DNA from: Margaritispora aquatica
Taxonomy: Eukaryota > Ascomycota > Leotiomycetes > Helotiales > Discinellaceae
Direction of reading: 5' to 3'
Assembly: GCA_007644065.1 (NCBI GenBank)
Contig: VJWN01000007.1
Coordinates: forward strand, 186,001 to 250,000
Length of the DNA: 64,000 nucleotides
The notes under the pieces are model-generated. The model was not told the DNA's origin. It saw only the letters and a list, made by a program, of their open reading frames with translations, and did not search any database. Shown in pieces: positions 62,525 to 64,000 of this stretch (position 1 is the first letter of the stretch; every line of letters begins with the position of its first letter). The translations under genes and the position numbers were made by a program.

Positions 62525-64000
62525 GTGGCTCTACAGGCTCAATGAAAAATTTGTACGGATTGCTGCATAAAAGGCTTTGGATGAGCGTAGTGCAGTGAGT
62601 GCACTTCGGTTTGTTTTTCATGATCAGCAGATGCGGAGCCTCGTTACTCTTCCGAGGACTCTTTTTCGGATCAGTTGGGTGTTGTCGACAAACCGTGGTT
62701 GTCTGGATTGGAACATATGGAAACGAGGGAACGCAGGGTATGGTTGCATTGTTGTCGATGGGTTTTTCTGTACAGGTGCGATACATGATTTTCACGGAGC
62801 AACGAAAGAAAGCATGGCAGGCCGTTTCTAGGTTTCTTCAAAGACACGCAACTTTTCTCTACACCCTGTATTGTAATTGATACCACGCACCTAGCACCCA
62901 GCACCTAGCGTCTATGATAAGATGAACTGGATTAGAATGAGCTGTGTAGGTACCTACCAATGAAATAGACGATTCAATGCACTTTGGTTTTGTGATGTGT
63001 GGCATGTGGTGTGAACAAAGACTGTCAATTGACATTCTACGTACCTAACGAGAAGAACAACTCATAGGCGTATTGTTCACAATCCATCTGTTTGGTATGA
63101 CGAGCGAGCTGAATTGTTCAACCAGATCAGGTTGATGGTGGAATAAGTAGGTATTATTCAGCTTGTGTGTATCTAAGTAAGCTCGTATAGCTTCCTTGAA
63201 GGGACGTGGTAGGTGTGAGAGGAACCTAGAAGGAGGCGTCCAATATATAACATGTATGGATACCTACCTTAGATGACTGAATGGAATGGATAGTTGGCTA
63301 TGGTTCCTCGAGCGATTTGTCCAATACTTTCGTGATATTGGTAATACTTGGATCTATTTGTGAATGGTGCTTGGATGTCGCAGCTGAATCGCGTATGTAT
63401 GAGTGGCGAATATATGATATCTCGTGAGATCAAGGTAGACTTAAGGCAATATTGTGATGGGTGATTCGATGGGCTTATATTGAGTGAGGTAAGGCGAATC
63501 AGATGTGTAGAGTAGGAATCAATATATTGTATATTGGTTCTTGTATTGCGTATATATATATATATATCGATCGTTTCGATGAGACCAGTATCTATTTTAA
63601 TCCCTTCATGTTTGTATTGAAACACAGCAAACCACCCACCTCCACTTCACCTGATTCCCATTGATCCAGTCCAGTCCAAGGAGATGGATGGATGGAGACG
63701 AGACCAATCACGTGTCAAACCTATTTGCACTGGAATGCGAATCCATCGTGGTGAGAGGGGGGGGAATTATCCTTGTAGTATCGATCGATAGGAAGTGATT
63801 GGAGACACTCGACCCCTCGATTGGTTCAGTGGGAACTTTGTCTCGACTCGATTCGAATATCTTTTGATTCGACGGCAGCACGCGGCTTTGGCATCGGAGT
63901 ATTCTGTATTCGCTGGCCTTGCATTGCATCGCATCAATCACAGTCAAGTCAAGTTCAAGTCAAAGTCGGTCTGCTGCATCTACCCTACCTCTCCATAGGC
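62525..64000. other. HOG1 3' side to the end of the window
   Basis: 1.5 kb. HOG1 3' UTR, then AT-rich DNA with a TA tract near 63550-63567 and TCAAG repeats at 63941-63962 that resemble the ones in the HOG1 leader. No gene seen; a promoter for a gene beyond 64000 is possible. Confidence 0.45.

Overview
The window is nuclear DNA of a filamentous ascomycete (Pezizomycotina). Genes are spread over both strands, interrupted by short GT-AG introns (mostly 45-60 nt, often with a CTAAC/CTAAT branch-like motif) and separated by 0.2-5 kb of AT-richer DNA with many microsatellites. The gene set (group III G-alpha, HOG1, Krr1, KRE6/SKN1, cullin-1, an AreB-type GATA factor, a TOK potassium channel) is typical of Pezizomycotina. 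A leotiomycete (Helotiales) is my best guess from general protein feel, but nothing here proves it. I support sixteen protein-coding loci, two of them visibly broken. I found no rRNA, tRNA or CRISPR array and no intact transposon.

Layout. 0.3-1.4 kb: a five-exon SDR oxidoreductase. 2.7-13.3 kb is the accessory-looking stretch. It holds a TPR protein with a frameshift, a divergently placed AAA ATPase with a premature stop, a 0.5 kb patch of degenerate repeats, and a very large protein combining a zinc motif, a GBP-like P-loop GTPase, a RING finger and a patatin lipase. 13.3-15.3 kb: AT-rich gene-free DNA. 15.3-16.4 kb: KRR1 (ribosome biogenesis). 18.4-20.3 kb: areB/asd-4-type GATA factor. 23.0-25.9 kb: two-pore outward-rectifier K+ channel. 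29.5-32.0 kb: KRE6/SKN1 beta-1,6-glucan synthesis protein. 33.4-37.4 kb: two homologous six-cysteine (DUF3716-like) proteins head to head. 37.6-38.5 kb: mitochondrial K+/H+ exchange-related protein. 39.1-40.5 kb: SRF1-like four-TM protein. 42.0-44.5 kb: cullin-1. 47.6-48.9 kb: G-alpha of the GNA3/GanB class. 52.7-55.7 kb: glycogen phosphorylase. 61.0-62.5 kb: HOG1 MAP kinase.

How the genes relate. There is no biosynthetic cluster. Several genes belong to nutrient and stress signalling: the G-alpha is of the class that feeds cAMP/PKA, glycogen phosphorylase is a classical PKA-linked target and keeps a TFTG motif near its N-terminus, HOG1 and the K+ channel serve osmotic and ion homeostasis, and AreB-type factors modulate nitrogen control. 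They do not look co-transcribed.

The most interesting items are the uncharacterised GTPase-RING-patatin gene and its decaying neighbours, the inverted six-cysteine gene pair, a candidate alternative C-terminus in HOG1, and a second in-frame start hidden in a long areB intron. Exon coordinates were derived by hand from splice signals and frame continuity, so individual junctions can be off by a few bases.
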